In this document: piece by piece, positions 8,506 to 17,687 of the stretch
Layout of the letters: each line of letters begins with the position of its first letter
How positions within the stretch are numbered: position 1 is the stretch's first letter
Source of the DNA: Bradyrhizobium nitroreducens
GTDB lineage: Bacteria > Pseudomonadota > Alphaproteobacteria > Rhizobiales > Xanthobacteraceae
DNA length: 64,000 bases
Assembly (NCBI RefSeq): GCF_002776695.1
Contig: NZ_LFJC01000003.1
Coordinates: 1,573-65,572, forward strand
Direction of reading: 5' to 3'
Notes under the pieces: model-generated
What the model was told of the DNA's origin: nothing
Seen by the model: the letters and a program-made list of their open reading frames with translations, nothing else
The model's database searches: none
Position numbers and translations under genes: made by a program

Positions 8506-9678
8506 TTAAAGCCCGAGCGCGGCGCGGCCGAGGCCGATGCGCGTGGAATCGTCCTGCGGCGTGTGCACGCGCCCGCACAGCACGTCGCGATAATGCCGCT
8601 CCAGTGGATTGGTCCGGCTGAGGCCGTGATTGCCGGTCAGCGACAGCGCGTCCTCGACCACGGCGACGGCGTTGTTGGTCACCGTCAGCTTGATGACATT
8701 GGACTCGCCTGCGGAAAGCTCGACACCATCGTCGAAATCGCGGGCAAAGGAGGCGATCAACCGAGCGTTGACCGCAAGCCGCGCCTCGATCGCACCCAGG
8801 ATCTCCTGCGCACGGGCCAGGGTCGCGAGCGGTGCGCCGAGGCTGGCGGGGACGCGCTGCTTCAGGAACGCGATCAGCCAATCGCGCGCGGCGCGGGCGA
8901 CGCCGTCATAGATCGCGGCGACGAAGACCGTGTGGACGGTTGCCTGCGTCGCATCGGGGCCGCGCCAGTCCGCGGGCCTGCGCAGATCGACTTCGGACTC
9001 CAGCGGGATCACGACGTCCTCGAAGATCACGTCGTGACTGCCGCTGGCGCGCAGGCCGTGATGGTCCCAGGTCTCGACGACACGCGTGCCCGGCAGGCCC
9101 GCCGGCACCAGGAACTGGCCGACGCGCGGCTCGGCCTCGTCGGTCCGTGCCCAGACGAGGTACCATTTCAGGATCGGCGAGCCCGTCGAATAGATCTTGT
9201 GGCCGGAGAGGCGCCAGCCGGTCTCGGTACGGCGCGCGATCGTCGCCGGCAGACCGCCCCGCGCGGGCGAACCTAATTCCGGTTCGACACGCAGCGCATT
9301 GATGAGCGCAAGGCCCTCCACGCTCTCGCGCGCCAGCTTGCGCGACAGCCGCGCCGGCCAGGTCGGGCTGCGCGCCATCACGAGATGATTGATATAGTGC
9401 ATCGAGAGCACCAGCGCGGTCGAGGGATCGGCCTTGCCGAGGATGCCGATGATTCGCGCGGCGTATTGCGCGCCAGCGCCGGCGCCGCCATGGGCCGCCG
9501 GTACGGTCAACGACAACAGGCCGGCTTCGGAGAGATCGCGAAAATTCGCGAAAGGAAAGCTGCCGTTGCGGTCGTGCTCGGCCGCGCGCGCGGCAAACAT
9601 TTCGGCCAGCGCCTCGGCGCGGGCGACATAGTCCGGTTCGTGATGCGCCGGGCGTCCTTTGGCGATCGAGGTCACCAT
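8506..9678 (-). CDS. Acyl-CoA dehydrogenase-like flavoprotein (SfnB/DszC type)
   Basis: This encodes 390 aa. The start overlaps the last seven bases of the ATPase gene. The three-part acyl-CoA dehydrogenase architecture is visible: helical N-terminus (FANFRDLSEAGLLSLTVPAAHGGAGAG), middle domain (TGWRLSGHKIYSTGSPILKWYLVWARTDE, and WDHHGLRASGSHDVIFEDVVIP), and a C-terminal bundle (GNHGLSRTNPLERHYRDVLCGRVHTPQDD). The operon context and the HGLRASGSHDV segment suggest a flavin monooxygenase of the SfnB or DszC group, active in sulfur acquisition, rather than a beta-oxidation enzyme. The usual Glu catalytic base is not obvious. Substrate is inferred only. Confidence 0.8.
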   Translation of the reverse strand: MVTSIAKGRPAHHEPDYVARAEALAEMFAARAAEHDRNGSFPFANFRDLSEAGLLSLTVPAAHGGAGAGAQYAARIIGILGKADPSTALVLSMHYINHLVMARSPTWPARLSRKLARESVEGLALINALRVEPELGSPARGGLPATIARRTETGWRLSGHKIYSTGSPILKWYLVWARTDEAEPRVGQFLVPAGLPGTRVVETWDHHGLRASGSHDVIFEDVVIPLESEVDLRRPADWRGPDATQATVHTVFVAAIYDGVARAARDWLIAFLKQRVPASLGAPLATLARAQEILGAIEARLAVNARLIASFARDFDDGVELSAGESNVIKLTVTNNAVAVVEDALSLTGNHGLSRTNPLERHYRDVLCGRVHTPQDDSTRIGLGRAALGL

Positions 9679-10469
9679 GTGGCGTCCAGTCCGAGCAGGC
9701 CGAGGATCTGGCGGCGCAGATCGGCAAGATAAGGATCGCCGCGATGGCGCGGATAGGGCCGGTCGACGCGGATGTCGGCCTTCACGCGGGCCGGCCGGTC
9801 GCTGAACACGATGACGCGGTTGGCGAGCACCAGGGCTTCCTCGGCGTCGTGCGTCACCAGCAGCGTGGTAAAGCCCTTGCGCTGCCAGAGCGCGACGATC
9901 TCGGCCTGCATGGTGATGCGGGTCAGCGAGTCCAGTTTTCCCAGGGGTTCGTCGAGGATCAGGATCCTGGGATCGTTGACCAGCGCCCGCGCCAGCGCGA
10001 CGCGCTGCGCCATGCCGCCCGAGAGCTGGTGCGGATAGGCGTGGCGGAACGACGACAGTCCGACGAGGTCGAGCGCGTCGTCGACGCGCTGACGCTGGCT
10101 CTTCAGAATGCCCTGGGCCTCGAGGCCCAGGGCGACGTTGTCCCAGACCGACCGCCAGGGAAACAAGGTCGGATCCTGAAACACGACGACGCGCGACGGA
10201 TGCGGCCGCGTGATGCGGCTGTCGTCCTCCCGCAGGCGCCCCGCCTTCGGCTTGTCGAGGCCGGCGACCAGACGCAGCAAGGTCGACTTGCCGCAGCCGG
10301 AGGGACCGAGCAGCGCGACGAACTCGCCGGGTTCGACGGAAATGCTGACATCGCTGAGGACGGGCAGCTCCGCGCCGTCGATGTCGAAGGCGTGGCTGAC
10401 CTGCTCGATGTCGAGCGCGGCGCCGGCCGCGGGATGCGTCACGGCTTCAGCGAGAGCGGTGGCTACCAT
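9672..10469 (-). CDS. ssuB: ABC transporter ATP-binding protein, nitrate/sulfonate/taurine family
   Basis: This encodes 265 aa. The start is the ATG at 10469 (MVATALAEAVTHP), overlapping the permease stop by seven bases; the open frame continuing upstream is a shadow of the permease. Walker A is GPSGCGKST (residues 55-63), the Q-loop Gln is near 98 (VVFQDPTLFPW), the signature LSGGM is at 149-153, Walker B is ILILDEP and the H-loop is LLVTHDAEEA. It powers import through the adjacent permease. Gene order permease-ATPase-oxygenases supports a single organosulfur uptake unit. Confidence 0.9.
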   Translation of the reverse strand: MVATALAEAVTHPAAGAALDIEQVSHAFDIDGAELPVLSDVSISVEPGEFVALLGPSGCGKSTLLRLVAGLDKPKAGRLREDDSRITRPHPSRVVVFQDPTLFPWRSVWDNVALGLEAQGILKSQRQRVDDALDLVGLSSFRHAYPHQLSGGMAQRVALARALVNDPRILILDEPLGKLDSLTRITMQAEIVALWQRKGFTTLLVTHDAEEALVLANRVIVFSDRPARVKADIRVDRPYPRHRGDPYLADLRRQILGLLGLDATW

Positions 10470-11485
10470 TTCACGGTTCCCTTCTGCCAGACCAGCAGGC
10501 GGTCGCGGATCGCAAACAGCAGCGTGATCGCGCCGGAGCAGAGCAGCGACATCACGATCAGCGCCGCATACATGTTGGAATAGGCGGCCCAGCCCTGCGC
10601 CCATTGCAGGTACCAGCCGAGACCGGCCTTGACGCCGATCATCTCGGCGACGACGAGCACGGCAAAGGACGAGCCGAGCCCCATGAACAGGCCGACGAAG
10701 ACGTGCGGCAGCGCGGCGGGGATCGCGACCTTCAGCACCAGGAAGGACGGCTTGGCACCGAGCGTGCGCGCGACGTCGTAATAGGCCTTGCTGACGCTCG
10801 CGACACCGGACCAGGTCAGCACCGTGACGGGAAAGCCGGTCGCAAGCGCAATCAGGAAGGTCGAGGCGCTCCAGCTCGACGGGAAGGTGAAGAAGGCGAT
10901 CGGCAGCCAGGCCGTCGCCGGCAGCGGGCCGATGAAGCGCAGCACCGGATGCACCCAATAGCCGACCGCGCGCGACCAGCCGATCGAGACGCCGGTCAGG
11001 AAGCCGACCGCCGCGCCGATCAGATAGCCGCCGAGCTGCAGCTTCACGGACGCGAACACGCTGTCGAGCAGTTTTGGCAGATCGTCGGTATAGACCTCGA
11101 TGATCGCCTGCGGCGGCGGAAAGAACGGCAGCGGCAGCCAGGCGAATTTCGCGGTCGCAAGCTCCCAAACCGTCAGGAACGCACCGAGCGCGACCAGCCA
11201 CGGTGCCCGCTTCTGCAGCGCCTTGCCGGCCGAACCCAGATAGTCGGCACCGACGGTGCCGAACAGCGCGACGGCCGCGATGACGAAGGCAGCAATGCCG
11301 AGCGAACGCGTGCGCGACCAGTCGCCGACATCCGCCCACCACAGGCAGGACAGGCCGAAGGCGATCCAGGCGACGCTGGCGAGCACGCCGGCGCCGGAGT
11401 CCTTCACCCAGGCGGTGAGCAGCGGCACGCGTGAGACGCGCGGCGCACCGGAGGCGAGGCCGTCAGACAGCGAATACGTCGACAT
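10463..11485 (-). CDS. ssuC: ABC transporter permease, nitrate/sulfonate/taurine family
   Basis: This encodes 340 aa. The ATG at 11485 (MSTYSLSDGLASG) lies inside the end of the preceding binding-protein gene (23-base overlap). Around eight hydrophobic segments are visible: two or three extra N-terminal ones (residues 35-75 region), then the BPD_transp_1 core with ATAWLPIAFFTFP and the cytoplasmic EAA-like loop RTLGAKPSFLVLKVAIPAALPHVFVGL. It is the only permease in the window, between one binding protein and its ATPase. The N-terminal extension is longer than in classical SsuC (about 260 aa). Confidence 0.88.
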   Translation of the reverse strand: MSTYSLSDGLASGAPRVSRVPLLTAWVKDSGAGVLASVAWIAFGLSCLWWADVGDWSRTRSLGIAAFVIAAVALFGTVGADYLGSAGKALQKRAPWLVALGAFLTVWELATAKFAWLPLPFFPPPQAIIEVYTDDLPKLLDSVFASVKLQLGGYLIGAAVGFLTGVSIGWSRAVGYWVHPVLRFIGPLPATAWLPIAFFTFPSSWSASTFLIALATGFPVTVLTWSGVASVSKAYYDVARTLGAKPSFLVLKVAIPAALPHVFVGLFMGLGSSFAVLVVAEMIGVKAGLGWYLQWAQGWAAYSNMYAALIVMSLLCSGAITLLFAIRDRLLVWQKGTVKW

Positions 11486-12563
11486 AGATGCGCTCCGCGA
11501 ATTTGGCCGTGTCGGTGCTCGGCTTGAAGACCTGCACGCTCTTGAGATCGTCGGCATAGGCCTTCAGCTCGCGCTTCAGCACGTCGCCGACGGGATGATG
11601 ATGGTGGGTGTGGTAGCGCACCATGCCCTCGATGTCGGCGAGCGTGGCCGCCTTCGGCGCGTAGGGCTGGAAAGACTTTGCCGCAATCGTTGCATTCTGC
11701 GCGGTGAACATCGCGGCATCGAGCAGCGCCTGGGTGATGGCGCGCGCGACCTGCGGCTCCTCGCGCACCAGGCTGCCGCGCAGGCCGAGGATGCAGCAGC
11801 TCTTCTCGCGGTATTCGCCATCGAGATTGGAGGCGACTTCCTTGTACTGGGTATCCTTGAGCCAGAGATAGGCGAGCGGATCGGAGGACAGGAACGCCTG
11901 CACTTCGCCCTTCTCCACGGCGACGTTGAGGAGATTGCCGGGATAGGCGCGCCAGTCGACGTCCTTGACCGGGTCGATGCCGAGCTTGGCGAGCTGGATC
12001 GAGAAGAAGTTCTTGTCGGGGCCGGCGAGATCGCCGACCGCGACGATCTTGCCCTTGAGATCGGCGAGCCTGGCAACGCCGGAGTCGGTGCGCGACAGCA
12101 CGCGCATGCAGCCGCCATGGGTGCCGGCGGCGATCTTGACGTCAAAGCCCTGCTCCAGCGGCTTCAGCCAGCGCAGCGCCATGCCGAGGCCGGCGTCGCT
12201 CTTGCCCGTTGCGATGGCCTCGAGCAACTGGTCGGTGGAGCCGGAATAATTGACGAGCTCGACGTCGAGATTGTGCTTCTGGAAGAAGCCGTGCTCGATG
12301 GCGACCGGCACCGGCGCCAGGCACACGGCGCCGGCATTCCACGACAGCTTCAGCTTGCGCGGCGCGCCGCTGAACGCGGGCGCGTCGGACGCGGTCCTGC
12401 ACAGCGGAAATTCCGAGAAGTCGACGCCAGTCGCAATCCCGCGCGGCACGAAGGCCTGTGCGCCCAGCGCGCCGAGCGGCGCGGCGAAGGCCGCCGCAAG
12501 GCCGCCCTGGAGCAGATGGCGCCGATCGAGCCTCGATCTTCCGCGCTTGTCGTCACTGGTCAT
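11463..12563 (-). CDS. Tat-exported ABC substrate-binding protein (NMT1/SsuA-like), His-rich C-terminus
   Basis: This encodes 366 aa. The ATG at 12563 follows GGGGACGA. A twin-arginine signal (LDRRHLLQGGLAAAFAAPLGALGAQA) precedes a type II binding fold: LKLSWNAGAVCLAPVPVAIEHGFFQKHNLDVELVNYSGSTDQLLEAIATGKSDAG, then CMRVL and LKGKIVAVGDLAGPDKNFFSIQLAKLGIDP. A stretch HTHHHHP near residue 320 is unusual and could bind metal. It is first in the operon and overlaps the permease, so it is the most likely direct partner of that permease. The other two binding proteins of the cluster belong to a different subfamily. Confidence 0.84.
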   Translation of the reverse strand: MTSDDKRGRSRLDRRHLLQGGLAAAFAAPLGALGAQAFVPRGIATGVDFSEFPLCRTASDAPAFSGAPRKLKLSWNAGAVCLAPVPVAIEHGFFQKHNLDVELVNYSGSTDQLLEAIATGKSDAGLGMALRWLKPLEQGFDVKIAAGTHGGCMRVLSRTDSGVARLADLKGKIVAVGDLAGPDKNFFSIQLAKLGIDPVKDVDWRAYPGNLLNVAVEKGEVQAFLSSDPLAYLWLKDTQYKEVASNLDGEYREKSCCILGLRGSLVREEPQVARAITQALLDAAMFTAQNATIAAKSFQPYAPKAATLADIEGMVRYHTHHHHPVGDVLKRELKAYADDLKSVQVFKPSTDTAKFAERIYVDVFAV

Positions 12564-12952
12564 TCGTCCCCGCTCCTGCGCTGGCACGGCTCCGCTGGTT
12601 GCACAACGGTTCACGTTGCGCATGTTCCGTGCGGAGCTGCGTTGAGAGAAAATTGTTCCGGCGGCGGCGTCGCGCCGCGTTGATGCGATGCGCAAATCAT
12701 GCGGCGCGCCCGTCGTATCGTCAATGAAATGGAATTTCGAATGTGACGCGAAGCGAAGTCATTCTCTCCATCGACATGCGCGGGAACGACGAAACGATTT
12801 TCGCCGATGCATCGCGCGGCAGACGTGCGCTTGCAGCCCGCATCCTGCTTCACGTCCGTGCAGAACGGGTGGCGCGCACGGCACATCCTTGAAAGCGGCG
12901 CTTCGTTGAAACGTCCTTGCCGAACGCGCGCGCAATACGGACGGCCATTTCA

Positions 12953-12980
12953 TTGACTGCGCATCGCGCGGTCATAGACT
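12953..12980 (+). promoter_or_regulatory. Candidate sigma-70-type promoter for the divergent binding-protein gene
   Basis: TTGACT (12953-12958) and TAGACT (12975-12980) are separated by 16 bases and lie about 65 bases before the ATG at 13047. They sit in the 483-base divergent region 12564-13046, which holds no convincing gene on either strand and should carry the control signals for both sulfur transcription units. The match to consensus is moderate. Confidence 0.35.
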
Positions 12981-13046
12981 TGGTCGTCTCGCTGCATCGC
13001 TCGCTCACGCGTCGTGAGCTGGACAAGAAGACAGATCAAGCAAGAC

Positions 13047-14027
13047 ATGAGCATCAACTCCCACGATCATTCCATCACGCGCCGGCTCGCCGCATCGTTG
13101 CTCGCCGCCGCCATCACGCTCTCGACCGCGGCCGCATCGCTCGCGGCCGACACGATCGTGCTGCGCGTCGGCGACCAAAAGGGCGGCAACCGTTCGCTGC
13201 TCGAAATCTCGGGCTATGCGAAGGACCTGCCCTACAGGATCGAATGGTCGGAATTCCCCGCGGCGGCGCCGATCCTGGAAGCGCTCAACGCCGGCGCGCT
13301 CGACGTCGGCTACACCGGCGACCTCTCCTTTCTCTCGGTCTATGCGGCAGGCGCGCCGATCAAGGCGATCGGCGGCACGCGCTCGGATGCGAAGACACAG
13401 GCCATCCTGGTGCGGCAGGATTCGCCGATCAAATCGGCGGCCGACCTCAAAGGCAAACGCCTCGCCGGCACGCGCGGCGGCTGGGGCCAGTTCCTGATCG
13501 ATGCGACGCTGGAGAAGGCGCAGATCAAGCTGGAGGATGCGACCTTCGCTCCGCTCGGCCCGGTGGACGCCAAGATCGCGCTGGTCGCGGGCTCGATCGA
13601 CGCCTGGGCGGTGTGGGAGCCCTACGTGTCGTTCGCCACGCTGAAGGACAAGGCCCGCGTAATCGCCGACGGCGAGGGCCTGACGCCGACCATCACCTTC
13701 ATCGTCGCCTCCGACAACGCCATCGCCACCAAGCGCGCGGCGGTGCAGGATCTGGTGCAGCGGCTCAACAAGGCCCGGCTATGGTCGCTGGATCATGTTG
13801 CCGAGTACGCCAGGAACACGGCCGAACTGACCAAGCTGCCGGAAGACGTATTGCGGTCGGCCTACACCGCACAGCACACCAGTCCGATCGTGATCGACGA
13901 GAACGTGGTCAAAGAGGTGCAGGAAGCCTCGGACCGCTCGACCCGCTACGGTATCCTGCCGAAAAAGCTCGACGTCAGCAAAGCCGTCGACCGCAGCTTC
14001 ACGGCTGCGGCCGCGGGATCGAATTAG
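13047..14027 (+). CDS. ssuA: Aliphatic sulfonate-type substrate-binding protein, divergent paralogue
   Basis: This encodes 326 aa from the ATG at 13047. The N-terminal region ITRRLAASLLAAAITLSTAAASLAA is a signal peptide. The mature part LRVGDQKGGNRSLLEISGYAKDLPYRIEWSEFPAAAPILEALNAGALDVGYTGDLSF is the SsuA core, followed by RGGWGQFLIDATLEKAQIK, DAWAVWEPYVSFATLKDKARVIADGEGLTP. It is transcribed away from the six-gene organosulfur operon and is homologous to that operon's last gene. Two paralogues with different loops suggest two ligands served by one permease. A G10 run follows the stop codon. Confidence 0.87.
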   Translation: MSINSHDHSITRRLAASLLAAAITLSTAAASLAADTIVLRVGDQKGGNRSLLEISGYAKDLPYRIEWSEFPAAAPILEALNAGALDVGYTGDLSFLSVYAAGAPIKAIGGTRSDAKTQAILVRQDSPIKSAADLKGKRLAGTRGGWGQFLIDATLEKAQIKLEDATFAPLGPVDAKIALVAGSIDAWAVWEPYVSFATLKDKARVIADGEGLTPTITFIVASDNAIATKRAAVQDLVQRLNKARLWSLDHVAEYARNTAELTKLPEDVLRSAYTAQHTSPIVIDENVVKEVQEASDRSTRYGILPKKLDVSKAVDRSFTAAAAGSN

Positions 14028-14030
14028 CGC

Positions 14031-14040
14031 GGGGGGGGGG
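14031..14040. repeat. Homopolymeric G10 tract
   Basis: Ten consecutive G residues lie four bases after the ssuA-type stop codon and seven bases before the ATG of a 32-aa reading frame. Such runs slip during replication and are also prone to sequencing error. Confidence 0.85.
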
Positions 14041-14047
14041 CGGCGCG

Positions 14048-14146
14048 ATGTGCAGGCCTCGCCCCAAGGCCGGCCCGCTGCATCTCGCCGCGATCCTGCT
14101 CATGCATTTCGCCTGCATGAGCCTGATCGTCTGGCTCTCGCTCTAG
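14048..14146 (+). CDS. Possible 32-aa hydrophobic microprotein
   Basis: The frame MCRPRPKAGPLHLAAILLMH continues FACMSLIVWLSL and stops with TAG. A basic head is followed by one hydrophobic segment of about 20 residues, the layout of a single-pass membrane peptide. There is no clean Shine-Dalgarno beyond the G-rich tract directly upstream. It could be chance; no family is recognised. Confidence 0.3.
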   Translation: MCRPRPKAGPLHLAAILLMHFACMSLIVWLSL

Positions 14147-14159
14147 CCCCGCGAGGCGC

Positions 14160-14597
14160 TCACCAATATCGGCGATGATAGTGCCGGTGATAGACGCGGT
14201 ACGGCCGGTAGTAGCCATAGCGGTAGTACGGACGATACGGCCGGTAGTAGCGGGGATAGGCATAGACCGGTGCGTAATAGCCGCCGTAATAAGCGGGGGC
14301 ATAACCATAGCCGTAGCCCGGATATCCGTAGCCGTAGCCGCCGTAATACGGTCCGCCATAATAGCCATACGGCGCGCCGCTGGCGATGGCGCCGCCGATG
14401 ATCATGCCGGCCGCAAGACCGCCGATGCCCAAGCCCCAGCCGCCACCGCGCCAGTGCACTTGCTTGACGTCGTCACCGACCGCGGCCTTCATGGTCGCGA
14501 CGTTGGTCGGCAGCGGGGCCGCTGCCGCCTGCTGAATTTGGCCGGCGAAGACCACGCCGGCGAACGAACAGGCAATTGCCGTTTTCCAGATCCTCAT
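14160..14597 (-). CDS. Exported Tyr/Gly-rich low-complexity protein
   Basis: This encodes 145 aa. A signal peptide (MRIWKTAIACSFAGVVFAGQIQQAAAA) is followed by a short linker with VHWRGGGWGLGIGGLAAGMIIGGAIA, a glycine-zipper-like hydrophobic segment, and then about 75 residues made almost wholly of Tyr, Gly, Pro, Arg and His (YGYGYPGYGYGYAPAYYGGYY, then RPYRPYYRYGYYRPYR). Such proteins are common in Bradyrhizobium and resemble surface or matrix structural proteins by composition. The ligand or role is unknown. A GC-rich repetitive 3' end explains the biased codon use. Confidence 0.75.
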   Translation of the reverse strand: MRIWKTAIACSFAGVVFAGQIQQAAAAPLPTNVATMKAAVGDDVKQVHWRGGGWGLGIGGLAAGMIIGGAIASGAPYGYYGGPYYGGYGYGYPGYGYGYAPAYYGGYYAPVYAYPRYYRPYRPYYRYGYYRPYRVYHRHYHRRYW

Positions 14598-14936
14598 CGC
14601 CTTACTCCTGTCTGACGTCTTGTTTGTAGGATCGCAGCATCATGATCGGGCATCCTTGCGCCAAGTCAAAGTCTGCATTTGCGTGCAGCGCACAAGTGCC
14701 GCTTGCCGCGAGACGGCCGCCGGCGTGCGGGCTGGTCGGCCCGCCGGCTCCGCCCCGCGCGGCCTCGGCGCATTCCGGCGCGCGGCGGCCAAGGCAAAGC
14801 CATTAAGCTTCCCATCTTCGCAACCAACAACGGACTTCACGATTTACTATGCGTACCGTTACTATCGGTTCCAAGGGCGCGGGGCTTCTCGCGACGAATG
14901 GCCTCGGCTTGCGCCGGGCGTGAGTGGGAGGATGAC
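14598..14936. other. Intergenic region upstream of glgC
   Basis: This 339-base divergent region holds no convincing gene. Its last 130 bases are AT-richer (around AAAGCCATTAAGCTTCCC and TTTACTATGCGTACCG) than the surroundings, the likely place of the glgCA promoter. I cannot fix a -35/-10 pair with confidence. Confidence 0.5.
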
Positions 14937-16199
14937 ATGAGTGCCGTCGGTAATGAGCCGCTCGCCCGTCAGGCGCTGGCGTTCGTCCTGGCAGGCGGGC
15001 GCGGCAGCCGGCTTCTGGAGCTGACGGACCGGCGCGCCAAGCCGGCCGTCTATTTCGGCGGAAAATCCCGCATCATCGATTTCGCGCTGTCCAACGCGGT
15101 CAACTCCGGCATCCGCCGCATCGCGGTCGCCACCCAGTACAAGGCGCACAGCCTGATCCGCCATCTTCAGATGGGCTGGAACTTCTTCCGCCCCGAGCGC
15201 AACGAGAGTTTCGACATTCTCCCGGCGAGCCAGCGCGTCTCCGAGAACATGTGGTACGTCGGCACGGCGGATGCGATCTACCAGAACATCGACATCATCG
15301 AATCCCACGCCTGCCGCTTCATCGTGGTGCTGGCCGGCGATCACATCTATAAAATGGACTACGAGGTGATGCTGCGCCAGCACGTCGAGAGCGGCGCCGA
15401 CGTCACCGTCGGCTGCCTGGAGATGCCGCGCCAAGAATCTTCCGGCTTCGGCATCATGCATATCGACGAGAACGGCTGGATTCAGGAGTTCCTGGAGAAG
15501 CCGAAAGATCCGCCGCCGATGCCGGGCAAGCCGGACGTCTCGCTCGCCAGCATGGGCATCTATGTCTTCGACGCCAAGCTCCTGTTCGACCAGCTGAAGC
15601 GCGACGCCGAGGATCCGAACTCGAACCACGATTTCGGCAGGGACATCATTCCGTACCTCGTCAAGAACGGCCGCGCCATCGCGCATCAATTCTCGACCTC
15701 CTGCGTCCGCTCCGGCAGCGACCCCCGCTCCTATTGGCGCGACGTCGGCACCGTCGATGCCTATTGGGCGGCCAACATCGACCTCACCGACGTGGTGCCG
15801 GAGCTCGATCTGTTCGACCGCGCCTGGCCGATCTGGTCCTATTCGGAGATCACCCCGCCCGCCAAGTTCGTCCACGACGAGGAAAGCCGGCGCGGCCAGG
15901 CCGTCAGCTCGCTGGTCTCGGGCGGCTGCATCATCTCCGGCGCCTCGCTGCGCCGCTCGCTGCTGTTCACCGGGGTGCGCATCAACTCCTATGCCAATGT
16001 CGAGAACGCCGTGATCATGCCTTACGTGAATGTCGGCCGTGGCGCGCGGCTGAAGAACGTCGTGATCGACCGCGGCGTGGAGATCCCCGAGGGTCTCGTC
16101 ATCGGCGAAGATCCCGAACTCGATGCAAAGCGCTTCCGCACCACCGAGCAGGGCATTTCGCTGATCACCCAGCCGATGATCGACGGGCTCAATAGATGA
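14937..16199 (+). CDS. glgC: Glucose-1-phosphate adenylyltransferase (ADP-glucose pyrophosphorylase)
   Basis: This encodes 420 aa from the ATG at 14937, behind GGGAGGATGAC. It makes ADP-glucose from ATP and glucose-1-phosphate, the first committed step of glycogen synthesis. The nucleotidyltransferase loop [26 protein letters not shown] (residues 18-43), [50 protein letters not shown] and the left-handed beta-helix C-terminus ([38 protein letters not shown]) are all present at the usual length. Its stop overlaps the start of glgA as ATGA, so the two are translationally coupled. Confidence 0.97.
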   Translation: MSAVGNEPLARQALAFVLAGGRGSRLLELTDRRAKPAVYFGGKSRIIDFALSNAVNSGIRRIAVATQYKAHSLIRHLQMGWNFFRPERNESFDILPASQRVSENMWYVGTADAIYQNIDIIESHACRFIVVLAGDHIYKMDYEVMLRQHVESGADVTVGCLEMPRQESSGFGIMHIDENGWIQEFLEKPKDPPPMPGKPDVSLASMGIYVFDAKLLFDQLKRDAEDPNSNHDFGRDIIPYLVKNGRAIAHQFSTSCVRSGSDPRSYWRDVGTVDAYWAANIDLTDVVPELDLFDRAWPIWSYSEITPPAKFVHDEESRRGQAVSSLVSGGCIISGASLRRSLLFTGVRINSYANVENAVIMPYVNVGRGARLKNVVIDRGVEIPEGLVIGEDPELDAKRFRTTEQGISLITQPMIDGLNR

Positions 16200-17650
16200 C
16201 GCCTGTTCGCGTCCTCGCGGTCGCTTCCGAAGTCTATCCCATCGTCAAGACCGGCGGCCTCGCCGATGTCGCCGGCGCGCTGCCGATCGCGCTGAAGGCG
16301 CATGGCGTCGAGATGCGCACCTTGATGCCGGGCTATCCCGACGTGATGCGGCTGGTCTCCGGCACGGCGGAGATCCGGACCTGGCCGGATTATTTCGGCG
16401 GTCCCGGACGGCTGCTCGCCGGCTCCCATGACGGGCTCGACCTGTTCGTGCTCGACGTGCCGCATCTCTATGCGCGGCCGGGCAATCCCTACGTCACCAC
16501 AGAGGGCGTCGACTGGCCGGACAATGGCCTGCGCTTTGCGGCGCTGTCGCGCGTCGCGGCCGACATCGGCCACGGCCTCGTCCCGGCCTTCGTGCCCGAA
16601 ATCGTGCACGCCCATGATTGGCAGGCCGGGCTCGCGCCGGCCTATCTGCACTATGACAATCGCCCGCGGCCTGCCACCGTGATGACCATCCACAACATGG
16701 CCTATCAGGGCAAGTTCGCGCGCGAGCTGATCGGATCGATCGGCCTGCCCTGGAGCTCGTTCGACGTCCACGGCCTGGAGTATTTCGGCGGCATCAGCTT
16801 CCTGAAGGCCGGCCTGCAATTCGCCGATCGCATCACCACGGTATCGCCGACCTACGCCCGGGAGATCCAGAGCGACGAAGGCGGCATGGGCTTCGGCGGC
16901 CTGTTGCGCCAACGCGCAAGCGTGCTGAGCGGCATCCTCAACGGCATCGACACCGGCGTGTGGAATCCGCAAACCGACGCCCACATCGCCTACCGCTACG
17001 GCGCCGAGGACCTCGCGTTCCGGGCCGCGAACAAGGCGGTGCTGCAGCAGCAATTCAACCTCGATTCCTCGGACGAGGCGCCGCTGCTCGGCGTCATCAG
17101 CCGGCTGTCGTGGCAGAAGGGGCTCGATCTGCTGCTCGAGGCCATTCCGACCATCTTGGGCGAAGGCATGCAGCTGGCACTGCTCGGCAGCGGCGACCGC
17201 GATCTCCAGGAGCGCTATCAGGCCGCCGCCCGCGCCAATCCCGGCCGGATCGGCGTCGTGATCGGCTATGACGAGATTCTGGCGCATCTGCTCCAGGCCG
17301 GATCGGACGCGTTGATCGTGCCGTCGCGCTTCGAGCCCTGCGGCCTGACCCAGCTCTGCGCGCTACGCTACGCCGCCATCCCGATCGTCTCGCGCGTCGG
17401 CGGGCTCGAGGACACCATCGTCGATATCGACGAGGCCGATTCCTCCGGCCGCGATGCCACCGGTTTCAAGTTCGCCCCCGTGACCGCGGATGCCCTCGCC
17501 GGCAGCTTGCGCAAGGCCAACACCGCCTTCCACGACAAGCCGGCCTGGCGGCGCCTGCAACGAAACGGCCTTGCGACCGACGTCTCCTGGCGCGGCCGCG
17601 CCGGCGAGTATGCGGCGCTGTACCGCAACCTGGTGGCGGCCCGCGCCTGA
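16196..17650 (+). CDS. glgA: Glycogen synthase (ADP-glucose type, GT5)
   Basis: This encodes 484 aa. It transfers glucose from ADP-glucose to the non-reducing end of alpha-1,4-glucan. The N-terminal [13 protein letters not shown] motif (residues 18-30) binds ADP-glucose. [45 protein letters not shown] and the C-terminal [27 protein letters not shown] and GGLEDTIVD segments are the GT5 hallmarks. Length is normal. Only glgC and glgA are here; branching enzyme, glgP and glgX are not in the window. Confidence 0.97.
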   Translation: MTPVRVLAVASEVYPIVKTGGLADVAGALPIALKAHGVEMRTLMPGYPDVMRLVSGTAEIRTWPDYFGGPGRLLAGSHDGLDLFVLDVPHLYARPGNPYVTTEGVDWPDNGLRFAALSRVAADIGHGLVPAFVPEIVHAHDWQAGLAPAYLHYDNRPRPATVMTIHNMAYQGKFARELIGSIGLPWSSFDVHGLEYFGGISFLKAGLQFADRITTVSPTYAREIQSDEGGMGFGGLLRQRASVLSGILNGIDTGVWNPQTDAHIAYRYGAEDLAFRAANKAVLQQQFNLDSSDEAPLLGVISRLSWQKGLDLLLEAIPTILGEGMQLALLGSGDRDLQERYQAAARANPGRIGVVIGYDEILAHLLQAGSDALIVPSRFEPCGLTQLCALRYAAIPIVSRVGGLEDTIVDIDEADSSGRDATGFKFAPVTADALAGSLRKANTAFHDKPAWRRLQRNGLATDVSWRGRAGEYAALYRNLVAARA

Positions 17651-17687
17651 GGCATGACCTACGTCGAATCCATGGTATAGAGCCGGC

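Noticed and set aside
7504..9276. Long plus-strand frame (590 codons) over the LLM and acyl-CoA-dehydrogenase-like genes
   Set aside because: It is the antisense shadow of two well-supported flavoprotein genes; the translation has no domain or signal and is rich in Arg, Gly and Ala as expected from high-GC third positions.
9672..11342. A 556-codon frame joining permease DNA to the ATPase
   Set aside because: The first 291 codons are Arg/Ala-rich nonsense antiparallel in character to the true permease frame. The ATPase starts at the ATG at 10469 with a seven-base overlap to the permease stop.
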